Assembly (NCBI GenBank): GCA_934621505.1
Contig: CAKTUU010000002.1
Location: forward strand, 1 to 64,000
Source: an uncultured Clostridia bacterium
Lineage (GTDB): Bacteria > Bacillota > Clostridia > Christensenellales > Aristaeellaceae
Direction of reading: 5' to 3'
Length of the DNA stretch: 64,000 nt
The notes beneath the pieces were generated by a model that saw only the letters and a program-made list of their open reading frames with translations, was not told where the DNA came from and searched no databases. Of the stretch, positions 1 to 8,134 are shown in pieces (within the stretch, counting starts at the first letter, position 1; each line of letters opens with the position of its first letter). The position numbers and the translations under genes are program-made.

Positions 1-20
1 AGCCCTGCACGCCGCCTCGA

Positions 21-272
21 TCAACTTTGATTCTTACACCGGCTTTTGTAGTTTACACAGAATTGGGGATAGATCCGAGTTTTCTTTTCTTTCGTTTTGA
101 ACACAAACGCTCCTATTGTCAAAAGGTTGTTCAATGTTACCAATATACCCCAAGAAAAACCAAAACTGACCGTTTGTATCAGCACAAAGGCCCCCAATGC
201 AATGAGCGTCAACCCATAGCTCATAAATGCAGATGAAAGACCCGTTTTCTTTCTTTGCTTGAGTTCAGACAT
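21..272 (-). CDS. Small membrane protein, unknown function
   Basis: Encodes 83 residues with two hydrophobic stretches (about residues 16-34 and 38-58), then a basic tail, so probably a two-pass membrane peptide. A GGGAGG sequence sits a few bases before the ATG, which supports the start. I do not recognise a family. It lies in the AT-rich first 1.4 kb, 120 bp downstream of a second membrane-protein gene on the same strand, and may be co-transcribed with it. The base composition differs from the rest of the window, suggesting recent acquisition. Confidence 0.55.
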   Translation of the reverse strand: MSELKQRKKTGLSSAFMSYGLTLIALGAFVLIQTVSFGFSWGILVTLNNLLTIGAFVFKTKEKKTRIYPQFCVNYKSRCKNQS

Positions 273-393
273 ATTTGATTCCTCCCGTTTTTATCGCGAA
301 AACAAATCGCTAAGTTTAAATGGCTCGTTGCTTATTATTCGTGCTTCTGCGGTTTTTACTGCACGTTCAAGTAGTTCATCCATCCTTTCCATC

Positions 394-1356
394 TTAAACA
401 TTACAGTACATTGTGATTCTGGTATTCCGTTCATTCAAAGCGGAATAATAAGCGTTTAATGCTGTAAGAGAAGCAATCTGGACAGAATAGCCCTTGATTT
501 GACGCAATTCCTTTTCGATGCTGTTGGTGGTCTGCTGGATTTCTTTTACCTGCTGGTAGAGCATATACTGGTTCTGCTTGATTTGTTCAAGATTTTGAAT
601 CACAACGGACAACTGCGAAATGACCATATCCTTACGGACTTCATCCTCATAAAGATTGTAGGCTCCATGCGGGCCGGTCAGTCCTTCACAGCGGCCGGTA
701 ATCAGGTATTCGTAAATGCTGGTCAGGGCGGGGAGATTGCGATATTTAGGATAAATAACATCCCATGCGTAAAGTTTATCTAAGGTCTTTTGTGTTTCTT
801 TCATGGCTTGACTCATGGTCTGGTCCATCTGCTGGTTAAACTGGTTCCACTTTTGCAGGTTAATTCTTTGTTGAATCCTTCTTTCTTCGTTTGTCTTTAT
901 TGTTTCTTCTTCCAAAATTTTATAATCATTGAACTGCTTTTCAAATTCGCTCTCCGCTTGTGCAGCTTTTTCCGCAAAATTTCTTTTTTTCACATAATAT
1001 GGGATTGTACAACCAACGCTTATTAACAAAAGAACAATTCCCATGGATAAAAGCGTTCCGTCTCCGTCAGAATTGGTTAAAACAAAAAGAGCCAAAACAG
1101 CTATCATAATACCTACAAAAACTCCAAAACACACGCCAAAATTTTTATTTCCCGGAACATCAAGCACAGAAAAGCGAAATTCGGTGTCAGGGGCAACAGG
1201 AGCTTTAGGTTGTGGCATTAACTGAAGAACCGGCTTTTTTTGCTCGGCACAGTTGATAAAGTCCTCTTTCAATTTTCCCTGTGTCGCCATATCGGTTTCA
1301 ACAGATATGGCATTTTGAATGTATTCCTGTAAGGCCGTTCCTGCTAACTCTTTCAT
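394..1356 (-). CDS. Membrane protein with coiled-coil domain, unknown function
   Basis: About 320 residues. A short N-terminal cytosolic segment is followed by two close transmembrane helices (roughly residues 70-92 and 102-122). A long Gln/Glu/Lys-rich region with heptad character follows, then a Tyr-rich block containing LITGRCEGLTGPHGAYN and a second coiled-coil. The ATG chosen has GGGAGG six bases upstream; an ATG two codons earlier would overlap that site. I do not recognise the function. The DNA is distinctly AT-rich compared with the sporulation and housekeeping genes that follow, so it was probably acquired with its small neighbour. Confidence 0.6.
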   Translation of the reverse strand: MKELAGTALQEYIQNAISVETDMATQGKLKEDFINCAEQKKPVLQLMPQPKAPVAPDTEFRFSVLDVPGNKNFGVCFGVFVGIMIAVLALFVLTNSDGDGTLLSMGIVLLLISVGCTIPYYVKKRNFAEKAAQAESEFEKQFNDYKILEEETIKTNEERRIQQRINLQKWNQFNQQMDQTMSQAMKETQKTLDKLYAWDVIYPKYRNLPALTSIYEYLITGRCEGLTGPHGAYNLYEDEVRKDMVISQLSVVIQNLEQIKQNQYMLYQQVKEIQQTTNSIEKELRQIKGYSVQIASLTALNAYYSALNERNTRITMYCNV

Positions 1357-1481
1357 AAGCATCCTCCCATCTTTTTACGCACTCGCGTCTTTCATCCACA
1401 TTATAAAACAATTTCCATAAATACGCAACTGCGAAAACGCGCTTGCGAACGATTCGGTATGCTGTCCTTGAGGTGACAGGA

Positions 1482-1724
1482 ATGACCGTAAAGGACGCCG
1501 TGGCAGAACGTTTTCGTCAAATCTGCAAAGACCGCAATATCAAGCCCAATGAGCTTGCCAACCGGGCGGGCATTACCCCGTCCAGCGTGTATAGTATGCT
1601 TGACCCCAAACGCCGGGAGGTTTCCGTCAATCTGGTGAAGAAGCTCTGCGACGGTCTGGATATGACCTTGGGCGAATTTTTCAGCACCCCGGAGTTTGAT
1701 GGCTTGGAGCAGGAGATACGGTAG
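1482..1724 (+). CDS. XRE-family helix-turn-helix regulator
   Basis: An 80-residue protein that is essentially one Cro/CI-type DNA-binding domain. The helix-turn-helix is around KPNELANRAGITPSSVYSM, and the ending DMTLGEFF is typical of small XRE regulators. The ATG at 1482 follows a well-spaced GAGGTG; an upstream in-frame TTG at 1443 would add 13 residues but has no such site. Such proteins bind operators as dimers, and the target here is unknown. It stands alone between the AT-rich membrane genes and the end of spo0A, as often seen at edges of acquired segments. Confidence 0.75.
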   Translation: MTVKDAVAERFRQICKDRNIKPNELANRAGITPSSVYSMLDPKRREVSVNLVKKLCDGLDMTLGEFFSTPEFDGLEQEIR

Positions 1725-2102
1725 ACGGCATCCTGCCCAAACCTGACTGCCGCGATAACGCATTTTTCCATCCCCTTTGACTTTTGCTAAAATCAACGTA
1801 GCACGTCAGGAAGAAAAAAGCACGCAAATATCGGTTTACATTTTGATAATTCTATATTAGCGGCAGTAAAATAGACCAAATTTTACATTGAAGATGGTTG
1901 TAGCGCTGCTCATAGGAAACGCCGCCTTTTGCTGTACGCTCATACAGCCATCCCCAAATAACGCAATCCTCCACAAAACAACCAAAGCGGCCAACACCCT
2001 TCCATTGACACCGGTTTCCCTGTGCGTTCCTTCTCACATGGAAACCCAATCAATGTCCGGCATTGGCCGCTGACCTTGTAAATTCCTGATGCGGCAATGC
2101 TT
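1725..2102. other. Intergenic region without recognised gene
   Basis: About 380 bases between the convergent ends of the XRE regulator and spo0A. Short open frames exist on both strands, but none has a credible ribosome binding site or family resemblance. A short imperfect repeat near 2056-2070 (CAATG around CCGGA) is the only hairpin noticed. It is probably decayed sequence at the edge of the acquired segment. Confidence 0.5.
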
Positions 2103-2876
2103 TTACGCGCTCCGCTCCATGCTCAGCTTATCCGCGATCATGGCGATGAATTCCCCGTTGGTGGGCTTGTCCTCCGGGGTGCATACCCGGCAGCCGAACG
2201 CCCGGTTCAGGGTGTCCACCCGGCCCCGGTTCCAGGCCACCTCAATGGCGTGGCGGATGGCCCGCTCCACCTTGCTGGCGGTGGTGCCGTAGTGCCTGGC
2301 GATGCTGGGGTACAGTTCTTTGGTAATGCGGTTGATCATATCCGGCTGGTCAATGACCATTTTGATGCCGCAGCGCAGGTACTGGTAGCCCTTGATGTGC
2401 GCCGGTATGCCAATGGCCAGAAACAGGCTGCCCAAACGCTCGTCCAGGGATTGCACCCGGGGCGTTTCCTGGGCGCGCGCGGCAGGGGCCAGGGCGGACG
2501 GGCTGTCCTGCAGGTCCCGGATGTGTTCCCACAGATGTTCCGGCTCAAAGGGCTTGACCATGTAAAAGACGGCCCCAAGGGAAATGGCGCGGGTAATAAA
2601 GTCGTCCCGGCTCAGGGCGGAGGTTACAATGGTTTTGGGCAGGTGAGGCAGCTGCTGACGGCGCATTTCCTCCAGCAGCATATAGCCGTCCATCATGGGC
2701 ATCACCAGGTCGGTTACCATAATGTCAAAGCGGGTTTCCTGCAGGGCGGCCAACGCTTCCACGCCGTTGGCGGCCTCCGCCACCAGTTCCACGCCTTCCT
2801 GACGGCGCAGATATTCCGCAAGGCTCTTGCGCAGGGTGCCGTGGTCGTCTACAACTAAGATTTTGGTATGATACAT
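2103..2876 (-). CDS. spo0A: Sporulation master response regulator Spo0A
   Basis: 257 residues, normal for Spo0A. The N-terminal receiver has the acidic pair near residues 10-11 and the phospho-acceptor Asp at about 56 in VTDLVMPMMDG. The C-terminal DNA-binding domain carries the family hallmarks ITKELYPSIA, TTASKVERAIRHAIEVAW and KPTNGEFIAMIADKL. When phosphorylated it activates early sporulation genes such as spoIIA, which is also in this window. GGGAGG lies nine bases before the ATG. It has its own promoter, and a nearby palindrome contains a sequence close to the Spo0A box. It usually follows spoIVB in Firmicutes, but not here. Confidence 0.97.
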   Translation of the reverse strand: MYHTKILVVDDHGTLRKSLAEYLRRQEGVELVAEAANGVEALAALQETRFDIMVTDLVMPMMDGYMLLEEMRRQQLPHLPKTIVTSALSRDDFITRAISLGAVFYMVKPFEPEHLWEHIRDLQDSPSALAPAARAQETPRVQSLDERLGSLFLAIGIPAHIKGYQYLRCGIKMVIDQPDMINRITKELYPSIARHYGTTASKVERAIRHAIEVAWNRGRVDTLNRAFGCRVCTPEDKPTNGEFIAMIADKLSMERSA

Positions 2877-2963
2877 GGTCGTTTACCTCCCGCAATGTTT
2901 TTGTTTTTTGCATCATAGCACAAAAATCACGACCAAATGGTGTTTTCGGCCAAAATAGTGCCG

Positions 2964-2992
2964 ATATTACCATTGTTGACAGCGTATGCCAA
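2964..2992 (-). promoter_or_regulatory. Candidate sigma-A promoter of spo0A
   Basis: On the minus strand, TTGGCA (-35) and TAATAT (-10) are separated by 17 bases, about 90 bases upstream of the spo0A start. The match is fair and the position fits. Confidence 0.45.
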
Positions 2993-3020
2993 TTCATGGC
3001 CCGAACGGACAAACCAATCC

Positions 3021-3046
3021 CTTTATCGACAAAAATTTCGATAAAG
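3021..3046. promoter_or_regulatory. Palindrome with Spo0A-box-like sequence
   Basis: Perfect 8-base arms CTTTATCG and CGATAAAG with a 10-base spacer. Read on the minus strand it includes TTTGTCGAT, one base from the classical Spo0A box TTTGTCGAA. It lies about 145 bases upstream of spo0A and could be an autoregulatory site. Confidence 0.4.
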
Positions 3047-3091
3047 GAGGGAAGCGCCTGCCCTTTTTGTCATGGATGATGCAAAATCGAA

Positions 3092-3121
3092 AAGTCCGCC
3101 TGCCAAAAGACAAACGGACTT
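3092..3121 (-). terminator. Terminator after the acyltransferase fusion gene
   Basis: On the minus strand, AAGTCCG and CGGACTT form a 7-bp stem followed by TTCGATTTT, about 30 bases after the stop codon at 3150. Confidence 0.6.
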
Positions 3122-3149
3122 CCTTGCTTTGCCGCATCGCTTTCTTTAA

Positions 3150-5237
3150 TTAAGAAGCGGTGGATATGGAATTTTCTTTTTCGTACATTTCCTGCATGGC
3201 GTTCAGCAGGCTGGTGACAATGCGCTCTTTTTCCGCCGCGGCGTTGTTGTCCGGGTCATACACAATCCCGTGGCCGATGGTCAGGGTGCGGTCCTTCTTG
3301 CTGGCGTAAATGGGCACGAATACCGCCCGCTTGTGGGTTTTGGCCCAGTACATGGGGGCGATCATGGCAAAGCCGGTGTATAGCTGGCCGACCCCCTCCC
3401 GCAGGAAGCCGCTTTTGCCCTCCTCATGCTCGTCGGCGTTTTCCGGAAACAAAAGAATGTTGTCGCCCGCCTGCATGGCGTCCAGGGTCAGGCGGAAGGT
3501 CTTGATCAGCTCCTTGGGCTTGCCCCGGTAGACGGGAATGGCGTCCAGACTGTTAAAAATCCATACCAGAAGAGGGGTGATCAGCCGGATCAGCGGGCGT
3601 TTCCAGCTTTCCGGCAGCCACTTCTGCCGCTCCATGGTGCCATAGTACATGTGCTCCACAATGGCCTCCGTATCCATCATGCTGCTGATGACCCAGGGGC
3701 GAAAGTCGATGGGCACATACAGGTTGGCCACCACGGGACCGTAGATTTCGCCGTGATTGCAAATCAGAATCATGCTGCCGTCCTCGTAGCCGTTCAGGTT
3801 TTCCTTGCCGATGACCTTGTGATAATACAGGGGACGCAGCAGGGTAATCATCAGCCGCACGCCGAAGCGGTTTTTGTGATGCTTGACCACCACACTGTTC
3901 AGCTGGTCGTGCAGGGCGGGGTTGTCCACGCCTTCCTCTTCCAGACGCAAAAAGCGTGCCAGCTTTTGAAAATGCTTGCTGTTTAGGGGAAAATGCAGCG
4001 TGCTGAAAATGGCGGCCAGAATCAGCAGCAGGGGCGGAACCACCATCAGCGGGCGGAAGGCGTGGACCAGATCGCCCAGATTCAATTTCCATACGCCCGC
4101 GGGCATGCACAGCAGGGTCATCAAAATCAGCGCCAGCATCTGCCCCAGCAAAATGGCCAGCTCTGTGGACGCGGAGCGAATTTGGGCGTAGCCCCGCATG
4201 TGATTTTGCAGCTGGTACTGGGCCACGCTGCTCATGCGCCGCTCCAGCTCCGCCAGGGCGGTCACGCTGACGGTCAGGCCGCTGACCACAATGGCCACGG
4301 CCACATAGCTCCACAGCAGGTTGGGGGCAGCGCCCATCTGCTTGTACAGCAGGTACAGGCCGTACAGCCATAAAAACAGCCCTGCCAGCAGCATATGGGT
4401 GGGGGATAGCTGCCGCAGCTTTTTTAAACAGAACTGGGCGATTTCCCGCACCAGCACGGTGCAGCCCGCCGCCAGCAGCATACACACAAACAGCTGCTGC
4501 GTTGTAAGACCGATCAGGGTGCAAACCATCACCAGCGTCAGCTGAAGGGCCAGCAGCACCAGCGTAAACAGACGGCTGAAGGCGCTGTAGGCGTTGGCCT
4601 GAAACAGCTCGTGGGCAATATGCTCCATGGTTTCCCTGTCGATATCGTCCGGCAGGCCTTCCATGGCCACCAGGTCCCGCTCCCGCCAAAGGCCGTATAC
4701 CTCCAGCACAGCCCCGGCGGCAAAGCCGCCCCACAGCAGCCAGCCGTCCGTACCGCCTACGTTTACGTCCAAAATCCAGGCCATAATTCCCAGGGGAACG
4801 GCAATACAGACTCCCAGAAAAATCCGGCAGGCTGTCAGGCTGACGGTGCGGCGCATACGCCGGGCGACCAGCCGCCGGGCCGTTATGCTGCGCAGGCTCA
4901 GCAGCAGCACCACGGCAAACAGAATCCATACCGATTTTTCCGCCCACAGCGCCGGGTACAGCAGCTGCAAAATCACTGTGCACAGCAGCATCAAAAAGCT
5001 GAGAATGGTAAAAACCACCCGCATCCGGTGGGTGGTATACTTGCGCCCGTCGCCCCACACGCTGTGGGCATAGGTCATGGCGACCCGGGCGGTCATAAAC
5101 AGGGCGCCGCCCAGCACCGGCAGCATGCCCAGCGCGCTGGACAGCAGGGAGCAATACATATATTGATACAAACTGTTCAAAGACATCAAAACCAGCATCA
5201 TCCGCCGCGACGCGGGCACGGTTGTCTGTTGTTGCAC
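3150..5237 (-). CDS. Polytopic membrane protein fused to lysophospholipid acyltransferase
   Basis: 695 residues in two parts. The N-terminal 430 or so residues carry about ten hydrophobic segments resembling a transporter. The C-terminal 230 residues are a PlsC-type acyltransferase, with NHGEIYGP near residue 495, IPVYRGK, and LLFPENADE in the place of the usual FPEG block. The domain should acylate lysophospholipids on the cytosolic face. The organisation recalls LplT/Aas, where a flippase and an acyltransferase recycle lysophospholipids, but that is inference. The canonical H-x4-D motif reads H-x4-G. The start is GTG with GGAG nine bases upstream. It is the last gene of a minus-strand run. 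Confidence 0.8.
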   Translation of the reverse strand: MQQQTTVPASRRMMLVLMSLNSLYQYMYCSLLSSALGMLPVLGGALFMTARVAMTYAHSVWGDGRKYTTHRMRVVFTILSFLMLLCTVILQLLYPALWAEKSVWILFAVVLLLSLRSITARRLVARRMRRTVSLTACRIFLGVCIAVPLGIMAWILDVNVGGTDGWLLWGGFAAGAVLEVYGLWRERDLVAMEGLPDDIDRETMEHIAHELFQANAYSAFSRLFTLVLLALQLTLVMVCTLIGLTTQQLFVCMLLAAGCTVLVREIAQFCLKKLRQLSPTHMLLAGLFLWLYGLYLLYKQMGAAPNLLWSYVAVAIVVSGLTVSVTALAELERRMSSVAQYQLQNHMRGYAQIRSASTELAILLGQMLALILMTLLCMPAGVWKLNLGDLVHAFRPLMVVPPLLLILAAIFSTLHFPLNSKHFQKLARFLRLEEEGVDNPALHDQLNSVVVKHHKNRFGVRLMITLLRPLYYHKVIGKENLNGYEDGSMILICNHGEIYGPVVANLYVPIDFRPWVISSMMDTEAIVEHMYYGTMERQKWLPESWKRPLIRLITPLLVWIFNSLDAIPVYRGKPKELIKTFRLTLDAMQAGDNILLFPENADEHEEGKSGFLREGVGQLYTGFAMIAPMYWAKTHKRAVFVPIYASKKDRTLTIGHGIVYDPDNNAAAEKERIVTSLLNAMQEMYEKENSISTAS

Positions 5238-5276
5238 GGGGAGCGGCTCCTTCCTCTGTGGTACCTGTCGATTGTA

Positions 5277-6167
5277 TCATACCCCCTTGTCTTGGGCAAG
5301 GGAGAAGGAGCCCAGTTTGTCAAGAAGATCGCCCACATCCCCGCCCAGGCAGACAGACCGGTTCGCTATTTCCTGCGGGCAAACAGCCTGGGCCAGATTC
5401 AGGCAGGCATAAAAGGCGCTTGGCTTTTGCAGCGCCATGCGCCAGAACGGGTACTTGATGATGACAGGGGTGTTATAGCCAACGCCCAATTCAAGAAAGA
5501 GGATTCTTCCGTCTGCACGGGTACGGAGAAAATTCTCATACCGTTCCGCTGCCCTGTACCAGCCCTCGTCCTCAACAAACTTATTGTCTGACCGCAGGTT
5601 CATAGTCATCGGCTTTCCGCAGTGAGGACAGGTCGGAAGAAGCTCGGTCGGGACTTTCATATTTTCCTGCCGCGTGACCATTTCACGGATCATGGCTTCG
5701 TTCTCAAAAGTTTTCTGGCGGCACGGCTCACTGCATTGGAACAGTCCGTAATCCCCCTGGGTGTAGAACAGGCGCTTTTTGTCAAAGCCCGCCTTTTGAA
5801 AGCAGTGATCCACATTGGTGGTAATGACAAAATAGTCCTTGTCCGCCAGCAGCTTCAGCAGGGCTTGGTAAACCGGCTTTGGCGCGTCCATGTAGCGGTT
5901 GATCAGCACATACCGGCTCCAGTAGGCCCAGAACGCCTCCCGGCTGGGGAAGGGATAGAACCCGCCGGTATACATGTTGTGAAAACCGTATTCGGCCTCA
6001 AAATCCGCAAAATAGCGCTGGAACCGTTCGCCGCTGTAGACAAAGCCGGCGGAGGCGGATAAGCCCGCCCCCGCGCCCACCACCACCGCGTCGGCGGTTT
6101 GCAGCTTATGCTTCAGCAGCGCCAAGCAGTCGCTGGTAGATGCTTTGGTCCCGTTCGCAAAACACAT
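5277..6167 (-). CDS. Class M sirtuin (SirTM), predicted protein ADP-ribosyltransferase
   Basis: 296 residues. The Rossmann NAD-binding motif GAGAGLSASAG is at 31-41, TTNVD at 116-120 gives N118, and TQGDYG places Gln137 where deacetylase sirtuins have the catalytic His. Zinc ligands are C145/C149 and C180/C183. Gln for His is the signature of macrodomain-linked class M sirtuins, which ADP-ribosylate proteins (lipoylated GcvH-L in staphylococci and streptococci) rather than deacetylate. The start at 6167 overlaps the macrodomain gene by 62 bases; an internal TTG at 6125 is an alternative. No lipoyl-carrier or lipoate-ligase gene is adjacent, so the substrate is open. Confidence 0.88.
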   Translation of the reverse strand: MCFANGTKASTSDCLALLKHKLQTADAVVVGAGAGLSASAGFVYSGERFQRYFADFEAEYGFHNMYTGGFYPFPSREAFWAYWSRYVLINRYMDAPKPVYQALLKLLADKDYFVITTNVDHCFQKAGFDKKRLFYTQGDYGLFQCSEPCRQKTFENEAMIREMVTRQENMKVPTELLPTCPHCGKPMTMNLRSDNKFVEDEGWYRAAERYENFLRTRADGRILFLELGVGYNTPVIIKYPFWRMALQKPSAFYACLNLAQAVCPQEIANRSVCLGGDVGDLLDKLGSFSLAQDKGV

Positions 6168-6867
6168 TCAAAATCACCTGCATTTGAGAGGAAAATGGTC
6201 GGACGGTCTCCAGGGCGATTTGCGCCGCCGCCTCCGGGGGAAAGTGAAATTCGCCGGTAGAGATACAGCACAGGGCCACGCTGTTCAACCCCTTTTCCCG
6301 CGCCAGGGTCAGGCAGGAACGGTAACAGGCCGCCAGCTGCTCCCGCTCCAGCCGGGTCGGTTTACCGGCGATGCAGGGCCCTACGGTGTGCAGCACATAC
6401 CGGGCGGGAAGGTTAAAGCCGGGAGTGATGCGGGCGCGGCCCACCGGCTCCTGGCCGCCCTGCATCAGCCGCTGGCAGCACAGGCGCAGCTGCACCCCCG
6501 CAAAGGTATGTATGGCGTTGTCGATGCAGTCGTGACAGGGATAAAAGCACCCCAGAAGGGCGCTGTTGGCGGCGTTTACGATAGCGTCGCAGCGCAGGGT
6601 GACAATATCGCCCCGCCACAGATACAGCCCGTTTTTTCCCCGGGTAAAGGAAGCGGCGTCCGTTATCCCTTTTTGAGCGATGGCCTCCTGCAAATAAACG
6701 TCCTGCACGGGTAAAAAGTCCGCGCTGGCGGGCATGGGCGGCCGCAGGTTCAGCAGGGCCCGCAGCAGCCGCTGCTGCTCCTCCGCTTCGCCGGGAATGG
6801 GCAGGGCTTCGCCCCGCTCCCGCAGCAGCCACTCAATCAGCCAAAGCCTGCGTTCCGGCTGGGTCAT
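6106..6867 (-). CDS. Zinc-type macrodomain ADP-ribosyl hydrolase linked to SirTM
   Basis: 253 residues from the ATG at 6867, which has AAGGAGG eight bases upstream. An upstream in-frame ATG at 6930 lies directly beside a hairpin and lacks this site. A helical N-terminus of about 75 residues precedes the macrodomain: GDI at 86-88, NAAN at 98-101, and CFYPCHDCIDNAIH at 107-120, whose Cys/His residues match the metal-site region of zinc macrodomains. These enzymes remove ADP-ribose placed by the partner sirtuin, and the overlapping sirtuin gene fits that pairing. The substrate cannot be read from the sequence. Confidence 0.87.
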   Translation of the reverse strand: MTQPERRLWLIEWLLRERGEALPIPGEAEEQQRLLRALLNLRPPMPASADFLPVQDVYLQEAIAQKGITDAASFTRGKNGLYLWRGDIVTLRCDAIVNAANSALLGCFYPCHDCIDNAIHTFAGVQLRLCCQRLMQGGQEPVGRARITPGFNLPARYVLHTVGPCIAGKPTRLEREQLAACYRSCLTLAREKGLNSVALCCISTGEFHFPPEAAAQIALETVRPFSSQMQVILNVFCERDQSIYQRLLGAAEA

Positions 6868-6898
6868 AGCCATCGCCTCCTTGTCTGGCAGAAGCATT

Positions 6899-6928
6899 CG
6901 TCCCGCAGGGCGTTTTTCCCTGCGGGAC
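6899..6928. terminator. Strong hairpin between oxidoreductase and macrodomain genes
   Basis: Perfect 11-bp stem GTCCCGCAGGG / CCCTGCGGGAC with a 7- to 8-base loop, directly after the oxidoreductase stop. There is no T-run on the minus strand, so it may attenuate rather than fully terminate. Confidence 0.55.
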
Positions 6929-6938
6929 AAACGGATTT

Positions 6939-7568
6939 TTAACAGCTGACCACGCTGATGCGCTGGCCCGCGTGCTGGCCGGAAACGGCCTCGTCCACTA
7001 GGGCGATAGCGTAGTCCGCGTAGCTGATAACGCTTTCGCCGCGGCTGTTCAGGATCAGCTCCTCGCCGCCCAGCCGGTAAGCGCCGGTGCGGACGCCCTC
7101 CGCCTGAAAGTCCGCCGCCGGGCTGATGTAGGTCCAGTTAACGTCCCTGCGGGTCCGCAGCAGGTTCAGCGCCTGGTCGTGAGCCGCCGCCAGCGGCTTG
7201 AACGCGTCGGGAAAATCGGGGCCGTCAGCTACGCAGGCGGTGTGCTGAGGGTTCACATACAGGCTGCCAGCGCCGCCAACCACCAGCAGCCGGGTCTGGG
7301 TACCGGCCAGCAGGTCGCACAGGTGTTCCACCGCTTTGGGAATGCCGCCGATGGTATCCGCCGTCCAGGCGCCAAAGGCGTCTGCCACCACGTCAAAGCC
7401 CTTCAGGTCGTCCCGGGTCAGGGCAAACAGGTCCTTTACAATCGCCTGCTTTGCGCCGGACTGGTTCTGTTCCCGCACCACGGCGGTTACGTCCAGTCCG
7501 CGGGACAGGGCTTCCTTCACCACCAGCTTGCCTTCTTTACCATTCGCGCATACAACTGCCATTTTCAT
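6939..7568 (-). CDS. NAD(P)-binding epimerase-like oxidoreductase
   Basis: 209 residues of the atypical short-chain dehydrogenase group with an NAD(P)H-binding fold, similar to proteins annotated NAD(P)H-binding or YwnB-like. MAVVCANGKEG near the N-terminus is the dinucleotide-binding loop, followed by LLVVGGAGSLY and WTYISPAADF. Such proteins commonly act as quinone or aldehyde reductases, or as NADPH sensors, and the substrate is unknown. GGAGG precedes the ATG by about 11 bases. It diverges from an HxlR regulator across a shared palindrome, a classic arrangement for control by that regulator in response to electrophiles or redox stress. Confidence 0.78.
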   Translation of the reverse strand: MKMAVVCANGKEGKLVVKEALSRGLDVTAVVREQNQSGAKQAIVKDLFALTRDDLKGFDVVADAFGAWTADTIGGIPKAVEHLCDLLAGTQTRLLVVGGAGSLYVNPQHTACVADGPDFPDAFKPLAAAHDQALNLLRTRRDVNWTYISPAADFQAEGVRTGAYRLGGEELILNSRGESVISYADYAIALVDEAVSGQHAGQRISVVSC

Positions 7569-7614
7569 TGCTTCAGATCCTCCAAAGTTTTTGTGCGCCC
7601 CTCAGGGCATATTC

Positions 7615-7643
7615 AGCATAAAACGAATGGTTTCTTTTGTAAA
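7615..7643 (-). promoter_or_regulatory. Promoter of the oxidoreductase gene
   Basis: On the minus strand, TTTACA and TATGCT are separated by 17 bases. The adjacent palindrome at 7647-7662 sits just upstream of the -35. Confidence 0.6.
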
Positions 7644-7646
7644 GTA

Positions 7647-7662
7647 AGCACAATATTGTGCT
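7647..7662. promoter_or_regulatory. Operator-like palindrome between the divergent promoters
   Basis: Perfect 16-base palindrome AGCACAATATTGTGCT. It lies between the oxidoreductase -35 (7638-7643) and the hxlR-type -35 (7684-7689), where an HxlR dimer could control both directions. Confidence 0.6.
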
Positions 7663-7683
7663 GTAGTTACCAAAATGATACCA

Positions 7684-7713
7684 TTGGACAATACAAGGAA
7701 TTTGTGCTATGCT
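7684..7713 (+). promoter_or_regulatory. Promoter of the HxlR-type regulator
   Basis: TTGGAC and TATGCT with an 18-base spacer, about 35 bases before the ATG at 7748. Confidence 0.5.
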
Positions 7714-7747
7714 TTTTTTTGAAAAAACATACAGGAGGCGCTTTTTG

Positions 7748-8068
7748 ATGATGACGGACTGTCCCGCCTGCCCGGTGGAAACCACCCTGGCCCTGATCGG
7801 CGATAAATGGAAGGTGCTGATCCTCAGGGATTTGATGCCCGGCACCAAGCGCTTTGGCGAACTGAAAAAATCCATTGGCCATGTCACCCAGAAGGTGCTT
7901 ACCGCCCAGCTGCGGGATATGGAGGGAAAAGGTCTGGTCAGCCGCAGGGTTTACGCCGAGGTGCCGCCCCGGGTGGAGTATTCCCTGACGGAGCTGGGCC
8001 GCAGCCTGGCGCCGGTTTTGGGGGCCATGCAGACCTGGGGGGAAAGCTATCAGCAAAGGAATCGCTAA
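7748..8068 (+). CDS. HxlR-family winged-helix transcriptional regulator
   Basis: 106 residues. The family core is clear: GDKWKVLILRDLM, RFGELKKSIGHVTQKVLTAQLRDME and the wing VPPRVEYSLTELG. AGGAGG seven to eight bases before the ATG at 7748 decides the start over an upstream in-frame ATG at 7709. Cys5 and Cys8 at the N-terminus recall the redox- or electrophile-sensing cysteines of YodB/HypR-type HxlR proteins; the sensing role is inference. Divergent from the NAD(P)-binding oxidoreductase, probably its regulator through the palindrome at 7647-7662. Confidence 0.9.
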   Translation: MMTDCPACPVETTLALIGDKWKVLILRDLMPGTKRFGELKKSIGHVTQKVLTAQLRDMEGKGLVSRRVYAEVPPRVEYSLTELGRSLAPVLGAMQTWGESYQQRNR

Positions 8069-8134
8069 ATCATCATACCTGCCGCCCACGGCGCATACCC
8101 TTTTCACAAAGCGCTTGGGAGGAGTTGTGACGAT

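Noticed and set aside
1888..2073. Small genes between the XRE regulator and spo0A
   Set aside because: Open frames on both strands lack ribosome sites and resemble no family.
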